From: Flavobacteriales bacterium
GTDB lineage: Bacteria; Bacteroidota; Bacteroidia; Flavobacteriales_E; Vicingaceae
Assembly: GCA_020635795.1 (NCBI GenBank)
Contig: JACJZD010000001.1
Span: 1,001,001 to 1,065,000 of the forward strand
Reading direction: 5' to 3'
DNA: 64,000 nucleotides
The notes under the pieces were generated by a model that saw nothing but the letters and a program-made list of their open reading frames with translations, was not told the origin of the DNA and ran no database searches. Position 1 is the stretch's first letter. Every line of letters starts with the position of its first letter. The position numbers and the translations under genes are program-made. This document shows positions 9,601 through 19,004 of this stretch, in pieces.

Positions 9601-10125
9601 AACCACACGCATACCACGACCACCACCGCCAGATGCAGCTTTTATCATAATCGGGTAACCAATACGTTGTGCTTCTTCAAAGGCTTTGTTGTCGTCCGAT
9701 AAATCAATTTGACTTCCTTCAATTACAGGTACATTGGCTTTTCTGGCAATGTTTTTAGCAGCAATTTTATCGCCCAACTGTTCCATAACTTCTGGCTCTG
9801 GACCAATAAATTTAATGCCTTCTTCTCTACAACGACGAGCAAAATGTACGTTTTCCGATAAAAATCCATAACCCGGATGAATGGCATTGGCACCAACACG
9901 TTTAGCCACGTTCAAAATTTCTTCGATGTCCAAATAAGGTTTTAGAGGGTCGTCGTTTTTGCCAATTTGATACGATTCGTCAGCCTTGTATCGGTGCAAC
10001 GAATAACGGTCTTCAAAAGTGTACACTGCTACCGTTCTAATGTGTAATTCGGTTGCTGCTCTAAAAATTCTGATGGCAATTTCGCCTCTATTGGCGACTA
10101 AAAGTTTGGTGATTTTTTTGTTCAT
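6685..10125 (-). CDS. pyc: Pyruvate carboxylase
   Basis: Biotin-dependent carboxylation of pyruvate to oxaloacetate, the main anaplerotic step. 1146 residues, the usual single-chain length. Domains in order: ATP-grasp biotin carboxylase (about 1-450; VANRGEIAIRIFRAA, then IKAASGGGGRGMR and FIEVNPRIQVEHT); carboxyltransferase (about 540-810; FRDAHQSLLATRVRT, and HLHTHDTSG for the metal site); a tetramerisation region; and a C-terminal biotinyl domain with EAMKMES, biotinylated lysine K1112. Monocistronic by spacing: 48 bp to the gene downstream and 155 bp to the gene upstream. No biotin ligase is nearby. Confidence 0.97.
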   Translation of the reverse strand: MNKKITKLLVANRGEIAIRIFRAATELHIRTVAVYTFEDRYSLHRYKADESYQIGKNDDPLKPYLDIEEILNVAKRVGANAIHPGYGFLSENVHFARRCREEGIKFIGPEPEVMEQLGDKIAAKNIARKANVPVIEGSQIDLSDDNKAFEEAQRIGYPIMIKAASGGGGRGMRVVWNDEQLKKSYNEAKNEAGKAFGDDTIFIEKFIDNPKHIEIQIMADEYGNMVHLFERDCSVQRRFQKVVEVAPCQNLSAEAKKKIYQYAINICKSVNYNNVGTVEFLVDPQENIYFIEVNPRIQVEHTITEEITGIDIVRSQIQIARGYQLSDPQIFLKSQDDVKCNGYAIQCRITTEDPENGFTPDYGTIVAQRTAAGYGIRLDAGSLYTGSKISPFFDSMLVKISASGRTLKGTCQRLERALKEFRIRGVKTNIAFLENVITHPEFQEGNITVKFIENHPELFHFRRKLDRATKSLKYLGEVIVNGNPDVKYVDPNKIFVEPVIPEFDKYAPYPKGTKDMLTEMGRDKFIDWVKTNKSIKYTDTTFRDAHQSLLATRVRTNDMMKVAEGFAKSFPELFSMEMWGGATFDVSMRFLHECPWKRLKMLREAMPNVLTQMLIRSSNAVGYTAYPDNLVERFIEESWKNGLDVFRIFDSLNWYDSMETSIKAVNERTEGIAEACICYTGDILDPDQHKYTLQYYVDFAKRLEDAGAHILGIKDMAGLLKPYSASVLIKELKKSIDIPVHLHTHDTSGLQVATYLQAVEADVDIIDVALSSMSGLTSQPNFNSTVAMFQNHPRAEKINLQKLNEYSNYWENVREYYYPFESGLKATTAQIFDHEIPGGQYSNLRPQARGLGLEDKFETIKDNYKVVNKMFGDIVKVTPSSKVVGDMALFMTSNNLTEQDVMEKGETLSFPESVINFMKGDLGQPTGGFPSKLQQIILKNIKPYTDLPNAHLAPIDFDKEFAAFQLKFDKHCDFLDFLSYKFYPKVFEDYYNHHKEYGNVSYIPTKAFFYGLKNQEEISIEFEPGKTVVVEYLYTSKPDAEAIRTVFFNLNGQTRAVKVKDNKVTSTKVMHQKASSDKEIGAPLQGKLVQINVAVGDTVEKDKPLFALEAMKMESTVTAPFKGTVKKIHLTEGTMIEQNDLVVEFE

Positions 10126-10280
10126 CTTGAAATTTTACTTTTTTATCGATTAAAAATCTCAATTTATTTGAGTTTTTAAGGTTTTGCAAAATTAGGAAGA
10201 AGAGTTTGGTATTGAAAATTTAGCACGCTTAATTTTTGATTAAAATTGAAGGAATTTGTTAAATAAAAATAATTCTAGAA

Positions 10281-10871
10281 TTACAACCTTTTACCAATAG
10301 TAACTCCAAATTTTAAAGCTAAATCATTAGCTACATCAATGTTGTTTTCTTCTGTTCTTTCATCATCGTTCGGTCTCATTAACCAGAATGATTTTGAATC
10401 AACTAGGTTTGCGCTTTTAGATTTAATGATGTTTTCAAGTTTCTTTTGAGCTTGAATAGTTGAACCAGAACCAATCGTAATGGCTACAACATTTTTATTG
10501 ATTAGGTTGTCGTAGTTTTCAATAAAATTAACTACCAACCAATCTGGAGCCCAATTATAAGTATTGGCACAAAAAACGTAGAGATCATAATTGTCTTTAT
10601 CCTCTAATTTATATTGCGCAGTAATAATCGTAGATTTATAATCACAAGAACTCAGCCCAATAGCAAAGCTCCTACAAATTTGTTTGTCTAAATCATAAAT
10701 AGGATCGGGATTATAAACGATTAATGCTTTCTTTTTTGAGGCTACATCTCCAATTGTTTCAGATTCTTGATATCCACTATATTGTGCCCATAAAGTTAAC
10801 ATTGTCCAAAAAACCAGCGTTCCTATTATAAGGTATATAGTAAGTTTTATTGGGTTCCTTTTCTTTCTCAA
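10281..10871 (-). CDS. Membrane-anchored flavodoxin-like protein
   Basis: 196 residues. An N-terminal basic stretch and one membrane segment (LTIYLIIGTLVFWTMLTLWA, about 10-30) precede a flavodoxin-like alpha/beta domain: KALIVYNPDP in the phosphate-loop position, YDLYVFCANTYNWAPDWLV, then VVAITIGSGSTIQAQKKLEN and the late SFWLMRPND. The order and spacing resemble flavodoxin/NADPH-quinone reductase folds, but the phosphate loop YNPDPIYDL is not a classic TxTGNT sequence, so FMN binding is uncertain. 40 bp downstream of the WG-repeat gene on the same strand, probably co-transcribed. Confidence 0.55.
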   Translation of the reverse strand: MRKKRNPIKLTIYLIIGTLVFWTMLTLWAQYSGYQESETIGDVASKKKALIVYNPDPIYDLDKQICRSFAIGLSSCDYKSTIITAQYKLEDKDNYDLYVFCANTYNWAPDWLVVNFIENYDNLINKNVVAITIGSGSTIQAQKKLENIIKSKSANLVDSKSFWLMRPNDDERTEENNIDVANDLALKFGVTIGKRL

Positions 10872-10911
10872 AATAGATTGAGTTTAACTGTTAAGGTGTT
10901 TAGAATTAATT

Positions 10912-12996
10912 TTATCTCTTTTTATAAATAATAGCATCGTCACTAATCAATCGAATTAATTTGTTGTTTTCAGTAAACTCAATTTTCGAATAATTAAATG
11001 GTTCCACAACTTCATTTTTAGTATTAATAATACCCACCAAGTCGTTTTGTTTAGCTGTAAATAATGTTATAGTCAATCTGTTTAAGTCTTGGTAAGTTGC
11101 AGGAATAACAAAATTTCCTTTTTCATCAATTACACCATAAAAACCATTTGCTTTTACTATAGCTAAACCATTAACAAATTCGTTGGTTTCCTGAAAGTTG
11201 TAAGGGATTTTTAATTTAGCTTGGTAATCGCAATAACCCCATTTTCCTTTTTGTTTTACAGCGATTAGGTTTTTAGAGATGCTGCTAACATCCTCAAAAA
11301 GAGCAGGTAAAAACTTTTGCCCTAAACTATCGATTAAGCCAATTTTACCTTTCGATAAAACTCGAGCATATCCTTTCTCGTTAAACAATCCCCAACTAAT
11401 AACACCTTCTGTTGCTTCAAGGTTTATTGGAATAACAGTTTTTCCGATACTATTAATGTAACCATACAAATCATCTTTTACCACCAAAGCTCTTCCGTTT
11501 TTTAGTTCAGAAATGTGGTCGTAAACAGTTGGCAAAATAGAATCTCCTTTAGCATTGATTATTCCGTACAAATCGTTTTGGGTTACCCTGATGAATTTAC
11601 TATCGGATAAATCAACCCAATCGTATTTTGGCTTAACAATGTAGTACAAGTTGGTATCAATAATTCCAAACAAATCATCCTTTTTTACATAGGCAATACC
11701 ATTTTGGAAATCGCCAACGGCATCAAAATCCAATCCTACTTTTAAATTGCCTAATCGGTCGATAAAACCAAATTTTTCATCCAATTCAACAGCAATGAGT
11801 TGGTTTTTTACATCACCAATTTCATCGTAAATGGTAGGAACTAATTCTTCGCCAACTCTATTGATGATGCCATATTTTTCTTCTTTAGCAACTACAGCCA
11901 TGCCATTTTTAAAAACATCGGCTTCGTCGTACATAAAAGGAATAACCAATTGTCCAGCTTTATTGATGTACCCAAATTTGTTGTTTTGACTCACTACAGC
12001 AACGCCTTCGTGGAAATTGCTTACCCATTGGTAAATGGAAGGAATTACAACTTGTAAGCTATCATCGATAAAGCCCCATAAGCCTTCTTTTTGAAACGGA
12101 TAAAAATTGGTGTTTGCCAATAAAAAGTCTTCTTTTAACTCATTTTTAAAAGGGTAGTCGGGATAATCATCAACAAATTTTTGAATGTTTTCGGGCGTAT
12201 GAACCAATGTAGAAAGGTTGTATAACATTCTCCAAGCTGTTGATACCAAAGGGTTTTCTGGAAAAGTTTTAATGAAATTATGAAAAGCAACAATGGTTTT
12301 GTTGTGGGTAGAAATATCATAAATGTTTTGGTGTGCTTGATTTACATAGGGGTTTGTGGGGTGTTCGTTAATAAATTTAAGGTTGTTATCAAGTGTATTG
12401 ATTTCAGTATATTCTTCAAACAAACGTTTTTCATACCTCTTCTTTGCTTCTGCAAATTCATCAGCATCGGGGTAGGTAGTCATAAAATCTAAATAGGCAG
12501 AAGAAAGGTTTATTTGTTCGGCATGATTGAAAGCCAATTGATTACGTAAAGAAACAGCATCGTCAAGTTGAACTGCACCTAAATTTTTTGAAATAAAGTA
12601 GCTGTATGATTCAACGGTGTTTATTTTATTGGCAACAATAAAAGCTTTTTCGTCAATCGATTGGTGTTGCGTATAAATGGATAACGAATCAACTTTGTAA
12701 GTAACTAGTTTATTTCTCTTTTTATCTGGTAAAAGGTTGAATGATTCTTCGCTTTTGTTGATGTAAAAAAGAGCCGAATCCAAGTTGTAAAAAGGGTTAT
12801 TGTTAAGGCTATAAATTATACTCAAACCATAAGCGGATGCTGGTGTTTGTTTTTTTAATCCTTTCTCAAATATTTTTTTGGCTTTAAAATAATCGTGTAT
12901 TGATAAAGCTTCAAAACCTTTGGTTAAGTTTGCGCCCAATAAAAAGTTCGCCATTAAAATAAAGAGGAGTAGAAAGTATTTGTTTTTGTTTAACAT
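10912..12996 (-). CDS. WG-repeat protein with N-terminal TPR-like region, secreted
   Basis: 694 residues with a signal peptide (KYFLLLFILMANFLLG). The first 290 residues are alpha-helical and TPR-like (ALSIHDYFKAKKIFEKGLKK, SAYLDFMTTYPDADEFAEAK). From about residue 300 to the end I count eleven repeats of the WG type (pattern G-[FY]-I-[DN]-x-x-G-x-x-[VI]-x-P-x-[YF]-D), for example EGLWGFIDDSLQVVIPSIY. The WG region should form a beta-propeller-like or solenoid binding surface in the periplasm or outside the cell. Ligand unknown. Divergent from the MltF-like gene, 99 bp apart. Confidence 0.85.
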   Translation of the reverse strand: MLNKNKYFLLLFILMANFLLGANLTKGFEALSIHDYFKAKKIFEKGLKKQTPASAYGLSIIYSLNNNPFYNLDSALFYINKSEESFNLLPDKKRNKLVTYKVDSLSIYTQHQSIDEKAFIVANKINTVESYSYFISKNLGAVQLDDAVSLRNQLAFNHAEQINLSSAYLDFMTTYPDADEFAEAKKRYEKRLFEEYTEINTLDNNLKFINEHPTNPYVNQAHQNIYDISTHNKTIVAFHNFIKTFPENPLVSTAWRMLYNLSTLVHTPENIQKFVDDYPDYPFKNELKEDFLLANTNFYPFQKEGLWGFIDDSLQVVIPSIYQWVSNFHEGVAVVSQNNKFGYINKAGQLVIPFMYDEADVFKNGMAVVAKEEKYGIINRVGEELVPTIYDEIGDVKNQLIAVELDEKFGFIDRLGNLKVGLDFDAVGDFQNGIAYVKKDDLFGIIDTNLYYIVKPKYDWVDLSDSKFIRVTQNDLYGIINAKGDSILPTVYDHISELKNGRALVVKDDLYGYINSIGKTVIPINLEATEGVISWGLFNEKGYARVLSKGKIGLIDSLGQKFLPALFEDVSSISKNLIAVKQKGKWGYCDYQAKLKIPYNFQETNEFVNGLAIVKANGFYGVIDEKGNFVIPATYQDLNRLTITLFTAKQNDLVGIINTKNEVVEPFNYSKIEFTENNKLIRLISDDAIIYKKR

Positions 12997-13095
12997 TAAA
13001 TAACCAAATGGATGTTTAAACCGTAAAAAGAGTTAGAATTGATTTTCTGACCCTTTTTTCCGAACACAAAAATACTGTTATTAAACAAATTCCGA

Positions 13096-14544
13096 ATGTT
13101 AAAATCAATTTCATACATCACTATTATTTCAATTGCTATATTTTTTAGCAGTTGTGATAGTGGTGTTGAAAAAATGGAACCCATTTATCGTGATTTTGAT
13201 ACCATCCAACAAGAAGGAACATTAACGGCATTAATCAATTACGGCTCTACCAGTTATTTTATATATAAAGGAGTGCCTCAAGGTTTTGAATATGAGTTGT
13301 TAAGAATGTATTCAGATAAAATTGGGGTAAATCTAAAGGTTGTTCCTATTCAAAGCATTGATAGTGTTTTTATTCAATTAAACAAAGGAGATGCTGATGT
13401 GGTTGCGGCGAACTTAACAGTTACCGAAGAACGTTTGGAACAAGTAAGTTTTACTCATCCCATATTAATTACCAAACAAGTGTTGATTCAGCGCAAGCCA
13501 GATAATTGGAAAAAAATGAAAAAGAAACAAATGGAGGATTCTCTTTTACGTTCTGTGATGGAATTGGGAGGTAAAACCATTGTGGTAAGAGAAAATTCGT
13601 CGTTTTATAAGGAGTTAAAAAAAGTATCGAAAGACATTAAACAAAAAATTCATATTGAATTGGTTCCAGGTACACTAACATCGGAAGAATTGATTGAACA
13701 AGTTGCAAACAAAGAAATTGAGTTTACCATTGCCGATAAAAATATTGCCATGGTTAATCAATGGTATTATCCAAATATTGATGCGGAGTTAGTAATAAAA
13801 GACCATCAAGATATTGCTTGGGCAGTTAGAAATAATTCGGATAGTTTATTAAAGTCGATGAACAGTTGGTTGGCAGAATTTCAAAAAACCAGAAAATTTA
13901 AATCGTTGTACAATAAGTATTTTAAAAATCAACATTTAGTTAGTGGAAGAACAAAGCACAAGTATTTTACGTTGTTATCCGGTCAAATTTCTCCATACGA
14001 CGATTTAATAAAAAAATATGCTCCAGAAATTGGATGGGACTGGGAGTTGTTGGCTGCCTTAATTTATCAGGAATCGCATTTTAATAATGATGCATTAGGA
14101 TGGGGTGGTTCCTTTGGTTTAATGCAATTTATGCCCGAAACAGGTGCTCGTTTTGGAGTTGATGCTTCATCTGGTCCTGAGCAAAATATTAAAGCAGGGG
14201 TTAAATACATAAAGCGTTTAAATGATATTTGGAAAGAACACATCAGTGACACTTTAGAGCGTATTCCTTTTATTTTGGCTAGTTACAATGCTGGTCCAGG
14301 ACATGTTATTGATGCTAAGAATTTGGCTGAAAAATACAAGAAGAATCCTTTTTTGTGGAAAGATGTTAGTTTTTTCCTTCTAAACAAGTCTAAACCAAAA
14401 TACTACAAAGATCCAGTTGTAAAAAGTGGATATTGTAAGGGTTTTGTAGCTTACGATTATGCCAATGAAATAATGGAGCGTTATCACCATTACAAGAACA
14501 TCACAAGTAGCTCGTTAAAGTTAGAAGTAGCAAGTAAAAAATAG
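13096..14544 (+). CDS. mltF: MltF-like membrane-bound lytic transglycosylase
   Basis: 482-residue lipoprotein (signal ending FFSSCDSG). An N-terminal solute-binding-protein domain of family 3 (about 45-285; GTLTALINYG, GFEYELLRMYSDKIGV, ADVVAANLTVTEERL) is followed by a C-terminal SLT domain (about 300-440) with the catalytic glutamate in ALIYQESHF, then GSFGLMQFMP and SYNAGPGHV. This two-part order is that of MltF, which cuts peptidoglycan glycan strands by an anhydro reaction. The N-terminal domain is thought to sense muropeptide-type ligands. Its stop is 1 bp from the convergent DUF885 gene. Confidence 0.93.
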   Translation: MLKSISYITIISIAIFFSSCDSGVEKMEPIYRDFDTIQQEGTLTALINYGSTSYFIYKGVPQGFEYELLRMYSDKIGVNLKVVPIQSIDSVFIQLNKGDADVVAANLTVTEERLEQVSFTHPILITKQVLIQRKPDNWKKMKKKQMEDSLLRSVMELGGKTIVVRENSSFYKELKKVSKDIKQKIHIELVPGTLTSEELIEQVANKEIEFTIADKNIAMVNQWYYPNIDAELVIKDHQDIAWAVRNNSDSLLKSMNSWLAEFQKTRKFKSLYNKYFKNQHLVSGRTKHKYFTLLSGQISPYDDLIKKYAPEIGWDWELLAALIYQESHFNNDALGWGGSFGLMQFMPETGARFGVDASSGPEQNIKAGVKYIKRLNDIWKEHISDTLERIPFILASYNAGPGHVIDAKNLAEKYKKNPFLWKDVSFFLLNKSKPKYYKDPVVKSGYCKGFVAYDYANEIMERYHHYKNITSSSLKLEVASKK

Positions 14545-14545
14545 G

Positions 14546-16291
14546 TTATTTTTTAAGTTCAGCCAACATCATTTCACGAATATTTTTTACAGGAGCAGAG
14601 CCATAACTCAAGAATTTTTCGTGGAACTTTTTCAAGTTAAAGTCTTTCCCAACAAGTGTTTTATATTCTTCTCTAAATTCGTAAATTTCTTTAAATCCAG
14701 TAAAGTAGCTACACAATTGTACTTGAGTTAAAGTAACTCTTTTCCATTTTCCTTCAGCTTCTGCTTGTTGTTGAAATGCTTGGTTAACCAATAAATCTAA
14801 AGCATCTTCTTTTGAGAAGTTTTGAGTATGAACACTGTAATCTAAAATGGTGTTGCAAACAGTTCTTAAATTCCATTTGTAATACATCAACCACATTTCT
14901 GGCTCGTTGTTGCCGTAACCATTTTCTAACATCATCAATTCGGTATAAACCGCCCAACCTTCAATCATGGTGCCGTTACCTAAAATTGCTTTTATTAAAC
15001 TTGGCGATTGATTGCTGTAAACCAATTGTGTGTAATGTCCAGGAATGGCTTCGTGAATATTTAAAATTTGTAAAATGTAATGATTGTATTCCCTCAAATA
15101 ACTTTCTGATTGCTCTTTCGACCAACCCTCTAAACTACCCACATTGTAATAGGTGTTTGCATTTTTTTCGTAAGGACCAGGCGATGAAATGGAAGCTCCA
15201 GCAACACCAGCCATGTATGCAGGTTCTTTTCTAACTACCAAAGGTTTTGTTGGGTCGATATAAATCAAGTCTTTATCTTTAATAAACTCCACTAAAACAG
15301 GTATTTGTTGTTCAATGGCAGTTTGGAAAGAATCGGGTTGAACATGTTTAGCAGATAAATGGTCAATCATCATTCTCACAGCCAGTAAAGTATCATTAGG
15401 GATAGCTTGTTTAAAATAGTTGTTCCAAATTTGATGCGTGATTTGAGCCATTTTAACATGTAATTCGGCTTTGCTTTTTAATGCTTTTTGATAAACTTCT
15501 TCAACCGTATTGCTCGATTGAATATCGAATTCAAATTTTTTGGCATACAGTTCTTTTCCTAACCTAAAACTACGAGGTGTTTCGTTCTTTAAGTTTTTCA
15601 ACCAATCAGCATAGCTTTTAATAGCAGCAGTGGCTTTGTCGGCTCTTTTGTAAATTTCAGTTTTGGTGTTTTCGTTAATGGTCGACTTTTCTAAAGCGTT
15701 TTCCAATTCGGTTTCAAAAACGGATAAACCACCAAGATTTTGGTCAATTGCCAATTGTGTGTGTTCTAATGTGGGGTTTTTAATGTTTTGTTTTGCTGCT
15801 TCAAAATAAGCAGGAATGTTTTCCATACGTTGGTAGAAAATATCTAAACGAGTATCAAGGTTTTCAAAATCGGTAGTTAATATATTAGAAAATCCACCAG
15901 AAACATTATAATTTGAAGGGTCCCATTCGTATGATTTTAATTCGTTAATGGTCCAAATGTTTCCTTTTAACAAATTCTCCATCAAATAAAAATCGGTTTT
16001 GTTATTATCTGATAAACCATCAACAGAAAATTTACTCAAGGAGTCTAAATGGTTTTTAGCAAAAGCAAGTTCTTTTTTACGGGTTTCTTCGTTAGGAATA
16101 GTTAAAATATGGTCGTATTTATGGTAGCCTACCCACATTGCCCAACCTGGAGAATTTTCCCACAACTGATTGATAAAACTTTCTTTATAAGTATCAAACA
16201 ATTGATTTTGATCAACAGTAGTTTCTACTTTTTTATCACAACCACAAGCAATTAAAAATGCGACAAATAATACTCCAACAATTTTTTTCAT
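14546..16291 (-). CDS. DUF885 family lipoprotein (putative metallopeptidase)
   Basis: 581 residues with a lipoprotein signal (FLIACGCDKK). The C-terminal half contains the family hallmark HEAIPGHY, an HExxxGH-like zinc-site motif, with a downstream acidic stretch MIEGWAVYTELMMLENGY. The family is annotated as DUF885 and related to carboxypeptidase-like metallohydrolases; no substrate is established that I know of. Expected in the periplasm or at the outer membrane. Convergent, stop to stop, with the MltF-like gene; the two share no spacer for a terminator. Confidence 0.85.
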   Translation of the reverse strand: MKKIVGVLFVAFLIACGCDKKVETTVDQNQLFDTYKESFINQLWENSPGWAMWVGYHKYDHILTIPNEETRKKELAFAKNHLDSLSKFSVDGLSDNNKTDFYLMENLLKGNIWTINELKSYEWDPSNYNVSGGFSNILTTDFENLDTRLDIFYQRMENIPAYFEAAKQNIKNPTLEHTQLAIDQNLGGLSVFETELENALEKSTINENTKTEIYKRADKATAAIKSYADWLKNLKNETPRSFRLGKELYAKKFEFDIQSSNTVEEVYQKALKSKAELHVKMAQITHQIWNNYFKQAIPNDTLLAVRMMIDHLSAKHVQPDSFQTAIEQQIPVLVEFIKDKDLIYIDPTKPLVVRKEPAYMAGVAGASISSPGPYEKNANTYYNVGSLEGWSKEQSESYLREYNHYILQILNIHEAIPGHYTQLVYSNQSPSLIKAILGNGTMIEGWAVYTELMMLENGYGNNEPEMWLMYYKWNLRTVCNTILDYSVHTQNFSKEDALDLLVNQAFQQQAEAEGKWKRVTLTQVQLCSYFTGFKEIYEFREEYKTLVGKDFNLKKFHEKFLSYGSAPVKNIREMMLAELKK

Positions 16292-16382
16292 AACAATGCT
16301 ATTTAATGTGTTGAAAACGAAATTACTTCTTTTTAGAAATTTGAGTACTTATTTAGTTAACTTTATGGAACATTAGTTGAGC

Positions 16383-18947
16383 ATGAAAAAAACATTATTC
16401 ATATTAACGTTGATTTTTACAAGTGGCTTGTTTGCCCAGCAATCCAAGGTTAACTTTCAGTTAAGAAACACTATTCAACAATCAAAAGGTAATGAACAAA
16501 TTGCATTGTTTGTTAGGGGAGAAGTTGATTTAATAAAACAAGCTGTTCTGGAACTTGGGGGTAAAGTAAAATTAAGTGCTGGAAATATTGTTCAGGTAGA
16601 GTTGCCATCTTCAACAATTTATTCTTTTTCAGCTAACCAGTTTGTTCAGTCAATTGAATATAGTTTTTCGAAGCCTACGATTCTTAGCGATACGATGCTT
16701 ATTCATAACAATGTTATTCCAATTCATCAAGGCGCTTCACCATTGTTTCAACCGTATACTGGTAAAGGAGTTGTAATGGGTTTTATTGATACAGGAATAG
16801 ATTTTGCCCATTTAGATTTTAAAGATACTTTGGGAAATACACGGATTCTAGCTATTTGGGATCAATACTTAGCTGACAATGGCTCTAGTGCTTTTGGATA
16901 TGGGCAGGTTTGGGATTCGGTGGCGATAAATGGAGGTACTTGTACTCATTTAGATCATGGAGGGACCAATCATGGTACTCATGTGGCAGGAATTGCTGCT
17001 GGGAATGGATTGGCAGTGAACAATTATAAAGGAGTAGCACCAGAATCTTATATTGTTTCTGTTTCAAGTAACCAAAATATTAGTAATTGGTTATCGACAG
17101 TAGTAGATGCTGTTAAGTTTATTTATGATGTAGCCGATAGTTACAATATGCCTTGTGTAATTAATGTAAGTATGGGCGATTATTGGGGTTCGCATGATGG
17201 TACTGATGCTGCTTCACTTTTAATTGATAGTATTGTTAATTATAAACCAGGAAGAGCTTTTGTTTGTGCCGCAGGTAATGCCGGACATATTAATTGGCAT
17301 GTTGAACACCAAATAACCTCAGATACTACCTTTACTTGGTTCAAATACAATCCTTCATCAGCTTTTGGTTATGGAGCAGTTTATTTTGAGGCATGGGCAG
17401 ATACAGCTGATTTGAATAATGTTGATTTTTCAATAGGAGCAAACTTACCTTCTGGTAGTTTTGAGTTGAGAGGGAACACACCATTTGTCAACATTCAGAA
17501 TAGACTTGGCAGTTTTACAGATACGATATACAACAATGGAAATAGAATAGCTATCGTAGATACTTATGGAGAGTTACAAGGAGATAAATACAATTTGGCA
17601 GTTCATTTACAAGAACCCGATTCTAATACCTATAACTTTAGTTTTATGACCACAGGAAGTGGTAAATTGGATATTTGGTCAGCATCTTGGTTGGGAGTAT
17701 CGAACATGGTGAATTCAGGGTTGCCATCAGTTGCCGTTCTGCCCCAAATTGCTTTTTACGAACGACCAGATTCTGCAAAAACTATGGTTAGTAGTTTTCA
17801 AAATTTATCATCTATTTTAACGGTTGCAAACTTCAATAATAGGGCATCATATTTAGATATTGACTCGATAGTTCGTTATACTGGTCAGGTACCTGGAGAA
17901 AAAGCCATTTCTAGTAGTTGGGGACCAACACGCAGGGGATTATTAAAACCAGATGTAGCAGCAACAGGAGATAATACCATTGGTCCTGTTTCGCAAGCGA
18001 TAGTAGATTTAAGTGTTGCTAATCCGCCAAATCAACAAAAAATCGCTTTTGGAGGTAAACATCGTATCAATGGAGGAACATCTATGGCATCACCTGTAAT
18101 TGCAGGTGTTGCTGCTTTATACTTGGAAAAATGTCCAACGGCAACAATGGTTGAAATTAAAAATGCCATACAAAATACTGCCAAACAGGATGTTTATACA
18201 GGAACTGTTCCAAATATAGGATTTGGTTATGGAAAAGTTAATGCTTTTGATGTACTTAATCATTCAAATTACTCGGTTAGCTTAGGTGCAGATGTTAATA
18301 TTTGTGATGGCGATTCAGTTGATTTAAATCCGGGTAGTTATTCAAGTTATGTATGGTTTAACAATGATACCAATTCAACCATAACAATAGATAGTACAGA
18401 AGTTGTTTATGTAGTTGTTACTAATAATAGTGGTTGTAAATCGTTTAGTGATACTTTACAAACTACATGGCATGCTCTACCGCAAAAACCTACCTTAACT
18501 GTTTTAGGTAATGATACTTTATTGTATTCATCAACTTTAGATTTGCAATGGTATTACAATACATCAGTGTTGTCAGGAGAAAGTGATACCATACTAATAG
18601 CTCAAAACAATGGTGATTATTTTTTAACGGTTACAGATTCTTTTTCGTGTGTTAATTATTCTGATACCATTACGTTATTAACGGTAGGTAATCATGATTT
18701 TGAAAATGAAATAGAGATTAGTATTTATCCTAATCCAACCACAAGTACTCTAAACATTATTTCATCTAATAACGAACCAATTTTTAAGTTAAATTTGCTT
18801 GATGTAACTGGAAAAAATATCCAAACAATTAAGCCTCACGATAGTGTTGTAAAGTTGAATTTAAAAGGCTTGTCAGAAGGGGTTTATTTTTTACAATTGG
18901 TTTTAGAAAAAAGTACTTTTACAAAGAAAATAATGTTGAAAAATTAA
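16383..18947 (+). CDS. Subtilisin-like serine protease with T9SS sorting domain
   Basis: 854 residues from ATG 16383; a TTG two codons upstream is less likely. A signal peptide (LFILTLIFTSGLFAQ) and a short propeptide-like region precede an S8 peptidase domain with an intact triad: D136 in GFIDTGID, H197 in NHGTHVAG and S567 in GGTSMASP. About 300 residues are inserted between His and Ser, so a large insert sits within the catalytic domain. The C-terminus is a type A T9SS sorting domain (SIYPNPTTSTLNI ... GLSEGVYFLQL). It is exported through the T9SS to the surface or medium. Likely a nutritional protease. Confidence 0.92.
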   Translation: MKKTLFILTLIFTSGLFAQQSKVNFQLRNTIQQSKGNEQIALFVRGEVDLIKQAVLELGGKVKLSAGNIVQVELPSSTIYSFSANQFVQSIEYSFSKPTILSDTMLIHNNVIPIHQGASPLFQPYTGKGVVMGFIDTGIDFAHLDFKDTLGNTRILAIWDQYLADNGSSAFGYGQVWDSVAINGGTCTHLDHGGTNHGTHVAGIAAGNGLAVNNYKGVAPESYIVSVSSNQNISNWLSTVVDAVKFIYDVADSYNMPCVINVSMGDYWGSHDGTDAASLLIDSIVNYKPGRAFVCAAGNAGHINWHVEHQITSDTTFTWFKYNPSSAFGYGAVYFEAWADTADLNNVDFSIGANLPSGSFELRGNTPFVNIQNRLGSFTDTIYNNGNRIAIVDTYGELQGDKYNLAVHLQEPDSNTYNFSFMTTGSGKLDIWSASWLGVSNMVNSGLPSVAVLPQIAFYERPDSAKTMVSSFQNLSSILTVANFNNRASYLDIDSIVRYTGQVPGEKAISSSWGPTRRGLLKPDVAATGDNTIGPVSQAIVDLSVANPPNQQKIAFGGKHRINGGTSMASPVIAGVAALYLEKCPTATMVEIKNAIQNTAKQDVYTGTVPNIGFGYGKVNAFDVLNHSNYSVSLGADVNICDGDSVDLNPGSYSSYVWFNNDTNSTITIDSTEVVYVVVTNNSGCKSFSDTLQTTWHALPQKPTLTVLGNDTLLYSSTLDLQWYYNTSVLSGESDTILIAQNNGDYFLTVTDSFSCVNYSDTITLLTVGNHDFENEIEISIYPNPTTSTLNIISSNNEPIFKLNLLDVTGKNIQTIKPHDSVVKLNLKGLSEGVYFLQLVLEKSTFTKKIMLKN

Positions 18948-18975
18948 TTTTAATATTTCAACAACATTTAAAAAA

Positions 18976-18996
18976 TTTTAACAAACTTTGTTAAAA
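18976..18996. promoter_or_regulatory. Perfect 21-nt palindrome upstream of dapA
   Basis: TTTTAACAAA, one C, TTTGTTAAAA: a perfect inverted repeat ending 8 bp before the dapA ATG. The position fits an operator or a hairpin over the translation start. It has no GC-rich stem and no following T-run, so it is a poor terminator for the protease gene upstream. Confidence 0.5.
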
Positions 18997-19004
18997 AATT
19001 ATTA

